Shown piece by piece: positions 51,142-59,179 of a DNA stretch of 64,000 nt (the first letter of the stretch is position 1; the number at the start of each line of letters is the position of its first letter). The notes beneath the pieces are model-generated. The model did no database searches. It saw nothing but the letters and a program-made list of their open reading frames with translations, and was not told the DNA's origin. The stretch comes from Candidatus Zixiibacteriota bacterium (GTDB taxonomy: Bacteria > Zixibacteria > MSB-5A5 > GN15 > FEB-12), in the NCBI GenBank assembly GCA_017999435.1, contig JAGNLV010000001.1:958746-1022745 (forward strand), written 5' to 3'. The position numbers and the translations under genes are program-made.

Positions 51142-53915
51142 AGCACCTGGATGAGGAGAGTGTCGCCGCAGGCGATGGCCCGGGAGTCGGTGACAGCGAG
51201 CGAGGCCGCATAGTCGCCCACCGCGCTATAGGCGTGGGCCGGGTTTGGCGCGGAACTGCTGCCGCCGTCGCCGAAGCTCCACGCGAACGTGTAGGGAGGT
51301 TCTCCGCCAGAGGCGCTCGCGCTGAAATTGACCGTCAGCGGCGCCGGGCCGCGGGCCGGATTGGCCGCCGCCGCGCACTGCAGCGGCTCACCCACGACAA
51401 TGGAGAGCCCGGACGTGCAGGAATACCCGCGCTGGTCAAAGACCGCGAGAGAGCAGGTGTAGACTCCCTCGGCGGAGTACTCGTGTATCGGGTTCTGCTG
51501 CGTGCTGCCGCCGCCGTCGCCGAAAGCCCAGGAAAACCGGTAGGGAGGGACTCCGCCGCTGCCCGCGGCCTGCAGCGACACGACCAGAGGAGCCGGGCCG
51601 CTGGTCGGATCGGCAGCCGCCGTGCAGCTCAGTCCCGGTCCGATCTGCACCGCAGAAGTCTGCTCGCACGTGGCGCCGAGTTGATCGGTCACAGTCAGCC
51701 GCACGGTGTAGACGCCCGATACCGTGTAGGTGTGGAGAGCGGTGTCGGAGGAGCCGCTCCCGCCGTCTCCGAAATCCCAGTGGTAGCTGTAAGGCGGTTG
51801 TCCGCGGCTGGCCCAGGCCGAAAAGGAGATGGTCCAGGGCGCGGGGCCGCCAGAATCGGACGCTGCCATGGCGCAGCCCAGCTCGAGGATGCAGCCGATC
51901 CCGAACAGCCCGATCCCGCCGCAGGCGCTGTATTCCGCGGCGCAGGGAGAACCCGCCGCCAGCCGGTAGTCGCCCGCAGTCGCATCGCAGAAGAGCGGAT
52001 CCCGCTGGATATTCCCGCGCAGGCCGAGCTCGTTGGCCGCCAGGTTGACCCAATCCCCGCCGCCGTTGCCGTATGCATCGCTGCACAACACCGACAGATC
52101 ATGGGAGTATGATGTCCAGTCGATCCCGCGTCCGTTCGAGAACGCGACGAGGCAATTCGCGATCGTGGTCACCGATTGGCCCGTAGTCGCAAACTCAATG
52201 CCGTTGACGTTCCCGGTAAACGTCGAATTGGTAATACCGAGGCTTGTCGCCGCCCCGACATACAACCCTCCGCCGCCCTCGCTCCCATTGTCCGCGAACA
52301 GACAGGAGTCATACGAGCAGGCGCCGGCGCCGGCGGAGCTCTGGATCAGGCGCCCGCCGTATCCATCGTTGCCGATGAACCGGCAGCTGGACGCCAGTAT
52401 TCGCCCGCCATCGGTAGCCTCGGTGGCATCGCCGGTCTGGTTTCTGATTTCGGTGTTGACCAGATAGGCAATCCCGCCGCTGCGCGCAAGCACACCGGTC
52501 CCGGCGCCGTTTTCGATAATGCAGTTCCTGATGGTGCCGGCGCCCGTCCGGCACACGATCGCGGCCTCGTCGCTCCCGTCGGCCCGGGCGTTCCGGATCG
52601 TGAACCCCTCGACGACGGGGGCCCCGGCCGTGTAGGCGTCATACGAGAAAGCGTAGTAAGTGTTCTGACAGTCGATAACGGTTACGGCCGCCCCGCCGGT
52701 AGCGATGATGTCGACCGGCTTCTCGCCGCCGAGACCGATACTGCAATTTTCTCTGCCGGTATAGGTGCCGGGCGCCACGAGAACGGTCCCCCCGATATAC
52801 GGAGGCAGGGCGCCCCGGGCCGCCAGGATCGAAGGGTACTCCGAGGGTACTTCATGTGGACCATTGATAATGAACTGGAAGTAATTGGAGTACAGGCTGA
52901 CCCCGCTCGGTCCGACCCGGTGCGCTTTGACCCGCCAGTAGTAGTGCGGGTCGTGGGCGCCCCCTCCCCCGGGCAGGTAGTCGTAGTCCGAGAATGGCAG
53001 CGGCCGCGTCACTTTGCAGCTGGTGCTGTAGATGTATGAAGTGTCGATCAGCACGTTGGTGAACTTGGGGTCGGTAGCCACCTGGAGCGTGTAGTAGTCG
53101 CCGTTGCCGGTCCATTGAAATGTGGGAAGGTTGGCCTGGATAGTCTGATCGTTTGCGGGAGCGACCAGCACCGGCACGTCCGGCTGATCCTCGTACGCCT
53201 GCACCCAGTCCACGTAGACGTTGCCATCGGACGAGTAGGCGCCAAACAGAATCGACACGGCGTCGAGGTCGGCAAAAGCTCCCTGGGATGGTTCACTGAG
53301 GGTGAGAGTCGTCCAGCCTTCCGTGGGGAGCTCGCTCCAGCCCGGCAGGTAGTACGTATTGGCGCTGCCGGCCGGTCGATACCCTATTTTCGCCCATATC
53401 CGGGAGCCGGTTCCCTTGTAGACCCGCGCCACCACCCGGTAGAGGCCGTCCCACTCGTCCGGGACATTGACCTGGACCGACTTAATACGCCACGAGTAGT
53501 AGCAGCTGTCCCTGTACCAGCCGCGAAACGGGCACGTGACCATCATGGCGCCGCTCCCGTCGAAGTAGCCCCAGGAGAGGGCAAAACTCGCGCCGTTCGC
53601 GCGCATCCGAGTGAGTTCATCGCAGGTGTATTGATCGGGGTAGTACTCCTGCACCGTGTCCGGGTGGTTGAGGAAATACCAGCCCTCCAGGTTGGAGTCG
53701 AAATTTATATAGTAGACGTTCTCGGCTGGGGCCGATTGCGGATCGCCGATGAGAGCCGGGCTGTCCGTTCGGGGCGGTCCTCCGGCGACCGATTCCGGCG
53801 ATTCCGCGAGGGCCGGAGCCGCCGCCAGGAGAAACAGGATGGCGCTCACGGCCGGCCATCGCCCGCCGCTCATCGCCGCACAGACCTTCACGTCTTGATT
53901 TTTCATAGTATCCAC
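49821..53915 (-). CDS. Secreted beta-helix/PKD protein with dockerin-like and sorting domains
   Basis: 1,364 aa. Signal peptide (AILFLLAAAPALAESPE), a CBM-like beta domain (~60-240, VNVPDEWDGLYRVVARVY), a fibronectin-like unit (~245-350) and a right-handed parallel beta-helix (~360-650; NTEIRNQTGDA, FIGNDGYGG) with several coils. Three PKD domains follow, each with WDFGDGG or WAFGDGG/WSFGDGG. The ~440-aa end is the module identical to that of the neighbouring gene: BACON-like, dockerin-like Ca-binding loops and the YPNPFNP sorting domain. A polysaccharide-binding or -degrading surface protein is likely; no catalytic residues are assigned in the helix. Confidence 0.88.
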   Translation of the reverse strand: MDTMKNQDVKVCAAMSGGRWPAVSAILFLLAAAPALAESPESVAGGPPRTDSPALIGDPQSAPAENVYYINFDSNLEGWYFLNHPDTVQEYYPDQYTCDELTRMRANGASFALSWGYFDGSGAMMVTCPFRGWYRDSCYYSWRIKSVQVNVPDEWDGLYRVVARVYKGTGSRIWAKIGYRPAGSANTYYLPGWSELPTEGWTTLTLSEPSQGAFADLDAVSILFGAYSSDGNVYVDWVQAYEDQPDVPVLVAPANDQTIQANLPTFQWTGNGDYYTLQVATDPKFTNVLIDTSYIYSTSCKVTRPLPFSDYDYLPGGGGAHDPHYYWRVKAHRVGPSGVSLYSNYFQFIINGPHEVPSEYPSILAARGALPPYIGGTVLVAPGTYTGRENCSIGLGGEKPVDIIATGGAAVTVIDCQNTYYAFSYDAYTAGAPVVEGFTIRNARADGSDEAAIVCRTGAGTIRNCIIENGAGTGVLARSGGIAYLVNTEIRNQTGDATEATDGGRILASSCRFIGNDGYGGRLIQSSAGAGACSYDSCLFADNGSEGGGGLYVGAATSLGITNSTFTGNVNGIEFATTGQSVTTIANCLVAFSNGRGIDWTSYSHDLSVLCSDAYGNGGGDWVNLAANELGLRGNIQRDPLFCDATAGDYRLAAGSPCAAEYSACGGIGLFGIGCILELGCAMAASDSGGPAPWTISFSAWASRGQPPYSYHWDFGDGGSGSSDTALHTYTVSGVYTVRLTVTDQLGATCEQTSAVQIGPGLSCTAAADPTSGPAPLVVSLQAAGSGGVPPYRFSWAFGDGGGSTQQNPIHEYSAEGVYTCSLAVFDQRGYSCTSGLSIVVGEPLQCAAAANPARGPAPLTVNFSASASGGEPPYTFAWSFGDGGSSSAPNPAHAYSAVGDYAASLAVTDSRAIACGDTLLIQVLGPELALSPETVDIGWELTRGEFVVKNAGYGTLEFRLDTLPEWCTARPVSGSLGAGGEAVIEVEVDRRGTLMGDHAGVVAISSNGGAGGVLVRMYTPIAPLVGSDSVGIEVGEEIRIPFNGLAEAGSLLSRLQVVSDAGELAYGVAVDTEYVGLRIPVTVVYIYPDEGWSFPELAGIRVMFADSIVDAHGVPGPQGYAFTYVNGAVVWPGDTDGDGVVDERDILPIGLYYGSGGPGRGEGQGTEWGPYSVAVLAEGVVWRPLRAVYADADGSGEVDALDVCAITENWRARADGWKRGVGEGAGVEGLPKELSPGVAAALRAALAECPEGAGKAALAEVLGGIGEPVLPGEVTLYQNYPNPFNPSTVVEFYLPAAGEIRVGVWNVLGQEVAELYRGWHASGYGRLEWSGRTRGGGEAAAGLYFYRLTAGDRTLTRRMLLLK

Positions 53916-54356
53916 CGCCGGGAAGAATTCTCGTTCTGCATCAAGTTCGACTCAGGACAAAGGACCACCTGCTGTTGGTTCAATATAACCGCGAACCGTC
54001 TTTCGTCAATCGGTAATCTCTCACCGGGATCCCCGCGGCCCATGAAATGGACCGGATCGGGAGACCGGCCGGACCGACTGTGCTTTTTCTGAACAGGATC
54101 CTTCCGACAATCGTGGGGGCGCCCACGGCGAGCAGAATCTGGACAGCGGAGGTCTACGGATGACATGCCGGGGCGGTTGCCCGCCGGGCCGACCGCGGAC
54201 TGCCCGCTAAGCCGTTGAGGCGCCGCTGCTTGGTCCGAGCAACGAATCGCCGGAGGCACTGCCGAGGGTCGGCGAAAACGGTGGCCCGCAGGCCTCCGGT
54301 GTGCCATATTGGGCTGATTGCCGCTGTGGACGAACACCTCTGGAGGTTCCGCGATT
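53916..54356. other. Divergent intergenic region
   Basis: 441 bp between the - strand beta-helix gene and the + strand PNGase-like gene. The - strand promoter above is the only clear element. No convincing + strand promoter, terminator or RNA was seen; upstream of the PNGase start only the RBS GGAGG (54342-54346) is clear. Confidence 0.5.
53982..54009 (-). promoter_or_regulatory. Putative sigma-70 promoter of the beta-helix/PKD gene
   Basis: On the - strand TTGACG (54009-54004) and TATATT (53987-53982) are separated by 16 bp, matching consensus at 5/6 and 5/6. It lies 67 bp upstream of the gene start at 53915. Confidence 0.6.
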
Positions 54357-56294
54357 ATGCGCGCTTTCGTTTTGCCGTTCCTCGTCTGGGCCTGCACCGC
54401 CGGCATACTGCCGCCGGCGCTCGCCCGGGGCGCCCCGCCCGTCACTCACGTCATCTCCCACGACCGCACGCTGGCCGTGACCGACCCATCCACAGGCAGC
54501 AATCCGCTGTGCGCGTGGGCGGTCTTCCCGCCGGAGAGCGTCGCCTTCCGCACGGCGGTGCTCTCCGTAACGTATGCGTGCCCGGATGGCCTGCACTGCG
54601 GCGAGTGGGACTATATCGACTACATCTTTCTCCGCCGGGTCGGCGGGCAGGCGGCGCCGGCGCAGGATCTCGAGGTCGCCCGCATGATTTCCCCCTACGG
54701 CTGGCGGTTTGATTCCACCTGGAGTTTCACGTGGCACGTCGACATCACCGATTTCGCCTGGATGCTGCACGATTCGGTCGAGGTGGAGTTTCTGCATACC
54801 GGCTACGAGAGCAACACCGACCGCGGCTGGGTCATTACGCTTGACTTCGCCCTCACGGAGGGGCGACCGGCGATGACCTGCCTCGGCATGGAGACCCTCT
54901 GGCAGGGATCGATCCCGTACGGCGACAGCGCCCGACCGATCGCGCGCACCCTCGCCCCGGTTTCGGTCATCGCTCCGACGGGGGCCGCGCGCGCCCGCCT
55001 GCGCATTCTCCAGACCGGCCACGGCATGGACGACCAGGAGAACTGCGCGGAATTCTGCCGCAAGACGCGCCGGATCATCGTCAACGAGGTGCTCGTCGAC
55101 GAGCGCCCGGTCTGGCGCACCTGCGGCGACAACCCGCTGTTTCCACAGGCGGGCACGTGGCTCTTCGACCGCGCCAACTGGTGTCCCGGGTCCATTGTGC
55201 AGCCCGATCTGTATGATCTTCCGGTCACTCCCGGCTCGACGCACACGGTGGCCCTCGAGATGGAACCGTACGTCAATCCCGGAAATCCGAGCGCCGCCTA
55301 TGTCCTCTCGTCGTATCTTTTCTATTATGCTCCGCCATGGGCCGCGCACGACGCCACCCTCGAGGAAATTCTCATTCCGAGTTCCGCCGATGAGTATTCC
55401 CGGCTGAACCCCTCGTGCCGCGGCGCGCGCCTGCTGATCAGAAACAGCGGGCGGGAAGCGCTGACGGCCGTGGCGATATCCTACGGCCCCCCGGAGGCGC
55501 CACAAACATTCGAGTGGACCGGGGAGCTCGCCTCGCAGGCGCGGACGGAAGTCGCCCTGCCGGGGAGCATCGCCGGCGATCGGCCGTTTGCCGCCCGGCT
55601 GGAGCTGCCCAACGGCAGGCCGGACGAATACCCCGCCGACAACGAACTGACGTCGACCGGCCCGGCCGTCCCCGTTTACGCCCCCGACCTGGTGCTCGCC
55701 CTCCGCAGCAACAACGACTCCGCACACAATTCGTACCGGCTCACCGACGGATCGGGGGCGATCGTGCGGGAGCGGGCGCTCGGCACGCTCGGGGCGGGAG
55801 CCCTCTACCGCGACACGCTGCACCTGGCGCCGGGGTGTTACGAATTGACGGTGGACGACACAGCCGGCGACGGCCTCGATTTCTGGTTCAACCCGGAAGG
55901 CGGGTACGGCTACGTGCGGCTTCTTGATGGGGAGGGCCGGCTGGTCAAGTCGTTCGTTCCCGATTTCGGCCGGGGGATTCGCCACTCGTTTATGGTCGCC
56001 CAGGACGCGCCGCCCGCGGCGGCGGCCGAGCCGCTGCCGATCGTCAACCCGTTTCCCATTCGCAACCGGGGAGTGTTCGCGATCGATTTCTTTGACAACG
56101 ATCCGCACCCGGTGGCGGTGACGGTCCTGAGCGAGGACAGCAGCCGGACGGTGTACGAACGTTCGTACCCCGAGGTCCGGGAGATGATGATTCCGGTGGA
56201 TATCAGCGCCGAGCCCGACGGCTACTACTGGGTGCGGGTGACGGCGGGCGACAGGACGGCCACGCGCAGAATAAAGGTGACACATCAGGACTGA
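54357..56294 (+). CDS. PNGase F-like peptide-N-glycosidase (N-glycan amidase)
   Basis: 645 aa from ATG 54357 with GGAGG ten bases upstream and a signal peptide (VLPFLVWACTAGILPPALA). Two beta-sandwich domains match PNGase F. CGEWDYID places Asp85 at the catalytic Asp60 of the Flavobacterium enzyme, and GHGMDDQENCAEFC places Glu232 at Glu206; TWLFDRANWCPGS is the conserved C-terminal signature. The residue matching Glu118 appears to be Gly149. Paired Cys (C81, C230, C234, C256, C276) are also shared. It cleaves N-glycans from Asn by amide hydrolysis outside the cytoplasm. The remaining ~330 residues add a beta domain and end VTAGDRTATRRIKV, a degenerate sorting-like tail. Confidence 0.88.
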   Translation: MRAFVLPFLVWACTAGILPPALARGAPPVTHVISHDRTLAVTDPSTGSNPLCAWAVFPPESVAFRTAVLSVTYACPDGLHCGEWDYIDYIFLRRVGGQAAPAQDLEVARMISPYGWRFDSTWSFTWHVDITDFAWMLHDSVEVEFLHTGYESNTDRGWVITLDFALTEGRPAMTCLGMETLWQGSIPYGDSARPIARTLAPVSVIAPTGAARARLRILQTGHGMDDQENCAEFCRKTRRIIVNEVLVDERPVWRTCGDNPLFPQAGTWLFDRANWCPGSIVQPDLYDLPVTPGSTHTVALEMEPYVNPGNPSAAYVLSSYLFYYAPPWAAHDATLEEILIPSSADEYSRLNPSCRGARLLIRNSGREALTAVAISYGPPEAPQTFEWTGELASQARTEVALPGSIAGDRPFAARLELPNGRPDEYPADNELTSTGPAVPVYAPDLVLALRSNNDSAHNSYRLTDGSGAIVRERALGTLGAGALYRDTLHLAPGCYELTVDDTAGDGLDFWFNPEGGYGYVRLLDGEGRLVKSFVPDFGRGIRHSFMVAQDAPPAAAAEPLPIVNPFPIRNRGVFAIDFFDNDPHPVAVTVLSEDSSRTVYERSYPEVREMMIPVDISAEPDGYYWVRVTAGDRTATRRIKVTHQD

Positions 56295-56544
56295 GGACCC
56301 CCCACCGGCGCGCTGTCGGTTCGGCGGCGGACCGCGGCGGCGGACGCCCGGGCGCCCCGGTTGCCATCACGAGGTCATGCATGCACACCTCGGCGGCCGC
56401 GCGAGGTGCGCGTCTCCCGGTGCGACGCGTTCGGCAAAACAGGGGTTTCTGTCGAGGGGTCATTTGTCATGCCGGCCTTCGGAACGGCGCACGTCAGAGT
56501 CGACCGACCGGCTGAGCGGCCTCCCGTCCCCGGCCGCCATCCGC

Positions 56545-59169
56545 TCACGGCCGCACGCGCAGCGTTCCGTGGAGGCGAATGTCCGTCGATGAAGATCCGA
56601 TCATCACCCGGAAATCGCCCGGCTCGATCGTCGGCCTCAGGCGCTCATCGAGCGTGGTGAGCGCCTCCGGAGGAATTTCCATGGTGACCATCGCCGTCTG
56701 CCCCGGCTTCAGATGCACGCGCCGGAATCCTTTGAGCTCAATCACCGGGCGCGCCACCGATGCGAGCAGGTCGCGAACATACAGCTGCACCACTTCATCG
56801 CCCTCGCGCGCACCGACATTCGTCACCGTGAATCGGACGATCCCGGTATCGCCGATGCCGATTTCTCCCCGGTCAAAACGCAGGTCTCCGTAGGCAAACT
56901 GCGTGTAGCTCAGACCATACCCGAAAGGAAACAGCGGCCGGCCGCTCAAATCGAAATAATCGTCGCCGCGCCCGGTCGGCTTGTGATTGTACACGAGCGG
57001 CAACTGGCCCTCGGCCAGGGGGAATGTAATCGGCAGTCGCCCGCCGGGATTGACATCGCCGAACACCACGTCGGCCACCGCATCCCCCCCGGCCTCGCCG
57101 GGATACCACACCTCGAGGACGGCCGCGACCGAATCAATCCACCGGCTCATCGTCACCGCGCTTCCGCCGACAATCGCCACGATCACCGGGGTGCCGGTCG
57201 CCGCTACCCGCCTGATAAGTTCCTCTTGACGGCCCGGCAGAGGCAGCGATGCCCGGTCCCGGAACTCTCCCTCCTCGAGTCCGACGACAACGAGCGCGAC
57301 GTCGGAGGCCGCGGCCGCCGCCACGGCCTCGGCCGGCAATGAATCGCCGTCGGTGCTCACACCCACATCCCAGACCAGCCGCAGCCGCGCATTGCCCGCC
57401 GGTTCGGCAAATTCCAGCCTGATCGCGTACCGGCGATTCTGCTCAAACCGAAATTCCGCCAGACGCGCAGCGCTCGAGACCTGCCGCCGGCGATCGAGGA
57501 CAAGCGAATCGTCAAGATAGAGCCGGTATCCATCGCTCCCCTCAAGGCCGATCCGGAACAGCCCGCTCGCGGGAGCCGTGAGGGTTCCCGTCCACTGCGC
57601 GGAGTAACAGTCATAGGGCAGCAGGCCCGGCTCGGGCGAGAAGAGAGTCCATTGAAACTGAATCTCGGGATCGACCCGGACCAGCGAGGGCGCGCCCGTC
57701 AGCGCGGCGTTGGCATAGTACGCACCGAGCAGCCCCGCCCGAACCGAGTCGCGGACCACGCACGAGAGGACAGTCGACGGCACTGTCACATAGGCCGTGT
57801 CGAGCCGGCGGCAGCCCCGGGCATAGGTCACGGCTCCGGCCCGGCCGGCCCGCGCGCGAATACCCTCAAGGATCGACACGGGATCGTTGCCGGGACCGCT
57901 GTATCCTCCCAGCCGCGCCTCCGCCGCGTCCGGTCCGATCACCGCAATCCGGACCGGCGTGCTGTCCAGCGGCAGCGTGTTCCCGTCGTTCTTCAAGAGC
58001 ACGATTGCCTCCCGCGCCGCCCGCCGGGCGAGTTCGCGGCCGGTTTCCCGTCGTTGCCGAAGGCCGCCGTCGGCCGTATCGACATACGGATCCTCGAACA
58101 ACCCCAGCTCAAATTTGACGCGCAACACGCGCCGCACCGCCCGGTCGATCACATCGCTCCGAATACGTCCGTCCAGAAACGGCGGCAGGAACAGCGCCGC
58201 GTGATTGTCCGAGGTCTGGAATATGACGTCAAGCCCTCCGTTGATGGCGTGTTCTCCGGCCTCGGGATAGTCCGCGGCCGTGAAGTGCAGCACGTTGGCG
58301 CCCCCGACCCCGCCGGCATCAGAAATGACAAAGCCGGGGAAGGCGAGCTCTTCTTTCAGAAGATGGTTGTTGAGCCAGTTGCTCGCCGAGCACGGGGATC
58401 CATCGTACGAATTGTATGCGGCCATGATCGACCGCGACCCGCCCCGGCCGATGCAGGCGGCAAACGGCGGCAAAAAGATCTCCCGCAGCAGCCGCTCGTT
58501 CATGTGAACCGGATACGAGTCGCGGCCCCCGTCACCGACATTCGCAATGAAGTGTTTCGGCGTCGTGATCACGCCGCGCCGTTCGAATTCGGATACGAAA
58601 GCAACGCCCATCGCCGACACGAGAAACGGATCCTCTCCGTAGGTCTCCTCCACCCGTCCCCAGCGGGCATCGCTCGCGATATTGACGACCGGCGAGAGCA
58701 CCTGCCGGATGCCCCGCGCGCGGCACTCCTCGGCGATGGTCGCGGCCACGTCGTGCATCAGCGCCGTATCGAATGTCGCCGCCAGCGCGATTGCCTGGGG
58801 AAAGGAAGTCGCCCCCTTCTGCACCAGCCCGTGGAGAGCCTCCGCAAACAGGATCACCGGGATCCCCAGCCTCGTGCGCTCGACAAAATGCCGCTGGATG
58901 CGGTTGGCGACGACGGCGACCGGAGCATCTTCGCCGCCGCCGATCTGAAAACCAAAGACGCCGTGAGCGTGGCGTTCGAGCGAGTCGCCGGGATTCTCGG
59001 CTAGCATGAACAACTGCCGGAATTTCTCCTCCGGCGTCATGCGGGAGAGAAGATCATCGATGCGGCGGTCCACCGGCAGGCTCGGATCGCGGTACGGCTG
59101 CGCTTCCGGTGCAGCCGGGGCTGAGATGCAGGCGAGCACAGATAGCAGAATGAACTTCAGAACCTTCAT
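56545..59169 (-). CDS. GH3 beta-glycosidase with PA14 domain
   Basis: 874 aa from ATG 59169, 10 bp after the preceding gene's stop; signal peptide (FILLSVLACISAPAA). GH3 TIM barrel with KHFIANVGDGGRDSY and nucleophile Asp284 in FPGFVISDAGGV. A PA14 carbohydrate-binding insert (GLLGAYYANAALTG ... GSDGYRLYLDDSLVLD) lies in the (alpha/beta)6 region, followed by a C-terminal fibronectin-like domain (LRFDRGEIGIGDTGIVRFTV). Substrate could be beta-glucoside or beta-N-acetylglucosaminide. With the neighbouring fucosidases and PNGase, trimming of glycan chains is the likely job, in the periplasm or outside. Confidence 0.93.
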   Translation of the reverse strand: MKVLKFILLSVLACISAPAAPEAQPYRDPSLPVDRRIDDLLSRMTPEEKFRQLFMLAENPGDSLERHAHGVFGFQIGGGEDAPVAVVANRIQRHFVERTRLGIPVILFAEALHGLVQKGATSFPQAIALAATFDTALMHDVAATIAEECRARGIRQVLSPVVNIASDARWGRVEETYGEDPFLVSAMGVAFVSEFERRGVITTPKHFIANVGDGGRDSYPVHMNERLLREIFLPPFAACIGRGGSRSIMAAYNSYDGSPCSASNWLNNHLLKEELAFPGFVISDAGGVGGANVLHFTAADYPEAGEHAINGGLDVIFQTSDNHAALFLPPFLDGRIRSDVIDRAVRRVLRVKFELGLFEDPYVDTADGGLRQRRETGRELARRAAREAIVLLKNDGNTLPLDSTPVRIAVIGPDAAEARLGGYSGPGNDPVSILEGIRARAGRAGAVTYARGCRRLDTAYVTVPSTVLSCVVRDSVRAGLLGAYYANAALTGAPSLVRVDPEIQFQWTLFSPEPGLLPYDCYSAQWTGTLTAPASGLFRIGLEGSDGYRLYLDDSLVLDRRRQVSSAARLAEFRFEQNRRYAIRLEFAEPAGNARLRLVWDVGVSTDGDSLPAEAVAAAAASDVALVVVGLEEGEFRDRASLPLPGRQEELIRRVAATGTPVIVAIVGGSAVTMSRWIDSVAAVLEVWYPGEAGGDAVADVVFGDVNPGGRLPITFPLAEGQLPLVYNHKPTGRGDDYFDLSGRPLFPFGYGLSYTQFAYGDLRFDRGEIGIGDTGIVRFTVTNVGAREGDEVVQLYVRDLLASVARPVIELKGFRRVHLKPGQTAMVTMEIPPEALTTLDERLRPTIEPGDFRVMIGSSSTDIRLHGTLRVRP

Positions 59170-59179
59170 ATCCGGCCGC

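Noticed and set aside
49953..52112. 719-aa open frame on the + strand, and its twin at 46064-47482
   Set aside because: Arg/Pro/His-rich shadow of the duplicated module and the beta-helix gene; the twins are identical only because the DNA is duplicated.
54207..56285. 692-aa open frame on the - strand
   Set aside because: Antisense of the PNGase F-like gene; the + strand carries the conserved Cys-Glu and WCPG motifs and a good RBS with signal peptide.
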